Shown here one piece after another: positions 60,462-64,000 of a stretch of 64,000 bases of DNA. The notes beneath the pieces were generated by a model. The model made no database searches and was not told the origin of the DNA. It saw only the letters and a list, made by a program, of their open reading frames with translations. This stretch comes from Phlebiopsis flavidoalba (lineage: Eukaryota; Basidiomycota; Agaricomycetes; Polyporales; Phanerochaetaceae), in NCBI GenBank assembly GCA_035772785.1, contig JAOCPU010000014.1:558001-622000 (forward strand). Direction: 5' to 3'. Numbering within the stretch: position 1 is the stretch's first letter; every line of letters starts with the position of its first letter. Position numbers and translations under genes: made by a program.

Positions 60462-62211
60462 ATGGGTGCCTGCATGTCTCGGGCGGTCTCGACGTGTCGG
60501 AGGAAGACAAGAGGCTCCACAGGGAGGCGGAGAAGAGCTTGAAAGAGGTGCGTCGCACTCAACACAGCGCCCGAATAACCATTTCTCACGAAAACACAGG
60601 CCAAGGCGAAGATGGCCCGCCAGGTCAAGGTGCGCTTGTCCTCTATACACTCTTCGAACGGCCGACGTGAAGTGTGAGCCCGGCGTGCTAGGTTGTGACG
60701 GAATCGAAAGTTTTTTTGAGCCGCGCGTGCTAGGTGTTTAGCTTCTCGGATCCGGCGACTCTGGCAAGTCGACCATCCTGAAGCAGATGCGCCTTATCCA
60801 CAGTGTACCATTCTCGTGACGCAAGAGATCGAGTCGTACCGGCAACTGGGTGTTCAAACAACATCACCCACGGCCTGAAGTACCTGCTAGACGCCATGGA
60901 GGACATGGGCCTCGAGGTCGATTCTGAGGAGAACGCGTCGTATCTCAGTCTCGTCCCCCCCCCACCGAAGAGGCGCAAGACCTCAGGGACGGCCAGCCCT
61001 TCCCCGTGGAATACCACGAGCCATTACGCAAACTGTGGGAAGATCCGAACGTTCAGAAGTGTTGGGACCGGGGCAATGAAGCTGCGCTCCCCGAAAAGTG
61101 CGCGAGCCTTCTACTTGTCATATACGCCTACTAACGGTCACCTCTGAAGCCTCATGTATTTCTACGCCGACCTAGACCGGTTATTCGACCCCTCATACAT
61201 ACCACATGAGCAGGACATTGTTCACACACCCGCGCCCGGACTATTGGCATCACGGAAACTGTCTTCCATCTGCGTGAACACGAGATGATGATGGTTGACG
61301 TCGGTGGCCAGAAGAGCGAGCGCCGTGTAAAAATGGATACACTGCTTCCAGGATGTCACCAGTATTCTCTTCCTCGTCAGCTTGTCTGGATACGACCAGT
61401 GTCTCATCGAGGACAAGGATGCTGTGAGCCGTCTCCTTTGCTTTGATGCGTTCCGCGCGCCTAACGAACTTCTCCCGTAGAAACCAAATGCAGGATGCGA
61501 TGACCATTTGGGACTCAATATGTCATTCGCAGTGGTTCAAGCAGACGTCGATCGTGAGTTCTTCCGGCAATCGTTGGCTTCCTCTGTGCTCACCGTGTCC
61601 GCAGATTCTTTTCCTGAACAAGGATGATCTCTTCCAGATGAAAAGATTAAAACATTCGGACATCAAGAACTATTTCCCTGTGAGTCTCGGCCGCTCCGCC
61701 ATGGGTATGTCGGGGAAATTCTGACAGATGTCATAGGACTACGACGGCGAGGCGGGCGACGCTCAGTCCGGACGTGAGTACTTCAAGAAACGCTTCGCAA
61801 GGCTGGCGCAGAAGGCGAATCAGAAGGAGCGTGAGATTTATATTCAGTGCGTACCACGACCACGGCATCTCCATCAAGCGGGCTGTGCCTAGGGTTCTGA
61901 CTTGCAATCACACAGTAATACGACAGCGACAGATACGAACATGTTGCGAGTAGTAATGGCAGCAGTCGAAGGTCCGTTCTCTCCTTCGCTCGGCGTGGGG
62001 ACAGCTCAACTGACTTACACGTGCATCATCGTTTTCCTCACAGAGTGAGTGTTCTCATCCCTTTTCTCGTCTATCCCCATTTGCTTTCCACATTGGTCCC
62101 TGGTAACGTCCTTTTGCTCAAACTCTTTTCTGCCATCCCATTTCCAGCATCATCCTCCGACATAGTCTGGAAAATGTCTGCCTTGATATGATCCATATCA
62201 TGTCAGCTTGA
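60462..62211 (+). CDS. Heterotrimeric G-protein alpha subunit
   Basis: GTP-binding signal transducer coupling receptors to effectors at the plasma membrane. The ATG at 60462 opens MGACMSR, an N-myristoylation/palmitoylation motif. Exon 1 ends KSLKE before an intron (60550-60599); exon 2 is [10 protein letters not shown]; after an intron comes the P-loop [20 protein letters not shown] near 60735-60805. The helical domain follows ([20 protein letters not shown]). Switch [13 protein letters not shown] near 61225-61265. Switch [20 protein letters not shown] near 61295-61355. G4: [12 protein letters not shown] near 61610-61640. G5: [17 protein letters not shown] near 61918-61970. The C terminus resumes at 62148 with [12 protein letters not shown]. 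The stop is TGA at 62209-62211, or 62189-62191 if one base is wrong. Note Lys instead of the more usual Arg after DVGGQ. Confidence 0.92.
61972..62147 (+). other. Two adjoining introns enclosing a candidate one-nucleotide exon (A at 62044)
   Basis: The upstream exon ends GTCGAAG at 61971 and the next clear exon starts CATCATC at 62148. The family sequence AVE-D-II requires one A between them. Exactly one A (62044) lies between an acceptor (CCTCACAG, ending 62043) and a perfect donor (GTGAGT, from 62045). Intron lengths would be 72 and 103 nt. A single 176-nt intron fits only if an A has been lost at the final acceptor. Confidence 0.5.
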
Positions 62212-64000
62212 GGCTCAGGCAGCAATCACGCAAGCTGTCTCGATTATCTGCGCTTTTCTTTTCTTGGTGTTTATCATTATCCTCCTAATACGTATATGCA
62301 CGCCGCGTCACCTCCTCTTGCATTTCGTCTGTCCATTCTCCGGACCCTTTTATCGGTACCTTTGTTGTGTAATGTTTTCACCTTACTTCCTCATGCCTTC
62401 TGTGATAATTATGTCCACGTTCACTCATGTCTTTTTCTTTTTTCGACGCAACCCCCTCAACGCCCCGTCCGTCAATGGCATGCAATTGTGTTAAAAACTC
62501 AAACCTGCGCCGGACTCTCGTTCTCCACCTCGTGTCGATCGTGATCGCGCGCGCAGTACGATCATTAGCCGGAATGTGAGTTTCTCTATTGTCCACAGCA
62601 CCAAAACACGGAAAACGGCTGACGCGTTGCCACCCCTGTAGATTCGCTCTGTGATGCTCTAAGCGGCCCGCGCACGCGTCGCGGCGCAACGCAAACGCGC
62701 CGCGGCTGCCGCCGCCGCCTCGCTCTACGCGGCGCTGCCTAGTGCAACAGCCCGTGCGCGCGCGCGAGGAACCGCCGCCGCGGGACGTGCCCGCCCTGCC
62801 CTGTCTCGACCCCGAGCCGTGCTTATACAGGTCTAGTCTACGCTATATCCCCCTTTTCTCATCCCTCGAACCCCGCTCTCATTAAATTCTCTCTCTCTTC
62901 ACCTTTTCACTCTCTCACATCCATTTCCGCCCCTGCCTCTCGCTCAATTTGTGGTTCCGCCGCACGTGTCCCCCGCTCTCCTCCGCCCGTTAGTTCTCTC
63001 TCTGTGTCTGTCGGCCCCCGCTGTCCGTCGTCGCCCGCTGTCCCGCGCTTGGATCCGAGTGGCTATTTGTTAAAACAAGACCCGTCCTGTAAATATATCG
63101 TATGTAATCCGCCCGTTTAACCGCGCGCTGTCTCCTCTTTTTTCCAAACTTTCCTAATTATATATCGGATCCGACTGTTGCAGTGTGCCACCTTATGCGG
63201 CGTTCTGTAAATATTGCTCGCTTCTACCCTGTCGCTCGTTAGCAGCACCAAGAAAAACGATCACGCACGCTCTTTGACGAGGATCTACAGAGGAGCGACG
63301 AAGGGGACAGTAGGTGATGACATATCACGAGGACGGAACGAATTCGCCGCACTGCGAGGGGTCTCCTCGAGGCGGCGACCCGCGTCGTATCTGCAGCGCA
63401 CGGCGCGGCGAGCCCGGGAAACCGTCGCAGAAAACACATCGAGAAGATCTCGTGCGGCTACCGTTGAGGTACCCCCGGCAGTGGCGGAAATGGAGATCGG
63501 GCGGGAGACCCTCGCCGCCGGAGCCTGGGGCGCGGCAGCGCCCTCGATTTCGAAGTCGCCGCGCGGGTGCTTTCCTTGCTGCGGAGATGCGTTGGTCCGC
63601 CGTCGTGCGGATATGCGCGTGTTCGGGGCGGCCGTTGCTGGTGACGGCACGTACGCGTACGTTATCCCGGGAGGGTGGATCCGGGAGCGCATCCGGGAGG
63701 GGCGAGAGGCGGGGAGGGGAGGCGGGGGCGGGCTTTAAGCCCCTGGTGCCTCGCCCTCGAGGGTGAGGTGGCCCGTCAGTGCCCTGAGACACGCCACGCT
63801 GCGCCGCGCTGTGGCGTGGCGTGCCACGACGGGTCGAGCGGAGGGACAGGGACAGGGATAGGGCAGGCAGATTGCGCACTTGGTGTGTTCCCGGGGTGCG
63901 GAACGCATGATGTGTCGTCGTGCCGGCTCGGACGCGGGGAGCGCATTCGGAATCGCCGTGCGCTGATGGATGCTGCGTGTGCATTGCTCATCACCCGCTC
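62212..64000. other. GC-rich and pyrimidine-rich end of the window, no confident gene
   Basis: 62640-62830 is very GC-rich (CGCG and CCGCCG runs). 62830-63020 is CT-rich. 63200-63990 has overlapping long frames on both strands, as expected of GC-rich DNA, without motifs. A 20-bp near-perfect palindrome (CCTCGCCCTCGAGGGTGAGG) lies at 63749-63768. The CT-rich part could be a core promoter for a gene beyond the window or part of the G-alpha 3' UTR. Confidence 0.35.

Noticed and set aside
63214..63984. Several overlapping long frames on both strands
   Set aside because: Very GC-rich DNA has few stops, so long frames arise by chance. No motif favours any of them.

Overview
This window is nuclear DNA of a basidiomycete fungus, almost certainly an agaricomycete. 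The evidence is many short (about 45-100 nt) GT-AG introns, the lineage-typical DUF6535 and DUF6533 membrane-protein families, a GH7 cellobiohydrolase with a CBM1, secreted LysM proteins, and a chromodomain Ty3/Gypsy retrotransposon. A plant- or wood-degrading lifestyle is inferred from the GH7-CBM1 enzyme. Almost every recognisable gene, including ones expected to be essential and single-copy, changes reading frame every few dozen codons through 1-2 base indels. I read this as an uncorrected long-read assembly rather than mass pseudogenisation. Gene spans below therefore run from the recognised start to the recognised stop, with splicing and frame changes in between, and no open frame covers a whole gene.

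Layout. 0.4-14 kb: a Dbf2/Sid2-type NDR kinase (minus) is head-to-head with the kinetochore subunit Spc25 (plus). Next come an unassigned minus-strand candidate, a DUF6535 membrane protein (plus), the GH7 cellobiohydrolase (minus) with TATA box and leader intron, and Rtf2 (plus). 14-22 kb: a full-length separase (minus), convergent with Rtf2, with its catalytic His and Cys codons intact. 22-34 kb: repeat-bearing spacer, a small acidic hypothetical protein, a membrane-anchored coiled-coil protein (plus), an epoxide hydrolase, a Ser/Pro-rich conserved hypothetical protein, and an abbreviated cullin (the last three minus).

35.8-44.3 kb is a mobile-element block. It holds a 151-bp TA-flanked MITE, a complete 6.07-kb Ty3/Gypsy chromovirus with 5-bp target duplication, a 702-bp mariner-type non-autonomous element, and a 1.2-kb near-complete palindrome with CACTG ends and a 3-bp duplication. 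45.4-50.5 kb: three tandem secreted LysM proteins, each with a TATA box 79-97 bp before its ATG; a second copy of the MITE sits between the second and third. 51.6-53.1 kb: homoserine O-acetyltransferase (MET2 type, minus). 53-57 kb: little recognisable. 57-58.2 kb: a DUF6533 membrane protein (minus). 60.5-62.2 kb: a G-protein alpha subunit (plus) whose best gene model needs a one-nucleotide exon. The right end is GC-rich and pyrimidine-rich with no confident gene.

Functional themes are mitosis (Dbf2/Sid2 kinase, Spc25, separase, and possibly the cullin), replication-fork maintenance (Rtf2), extracellular biology (GH7, LysM trio), and signalling (G alpha). The most unusual items are the 1.2-kb palindrome, the candidate single-nucleotide exon, the twin MITEs, the LysM trio and the internally shortened cullin.
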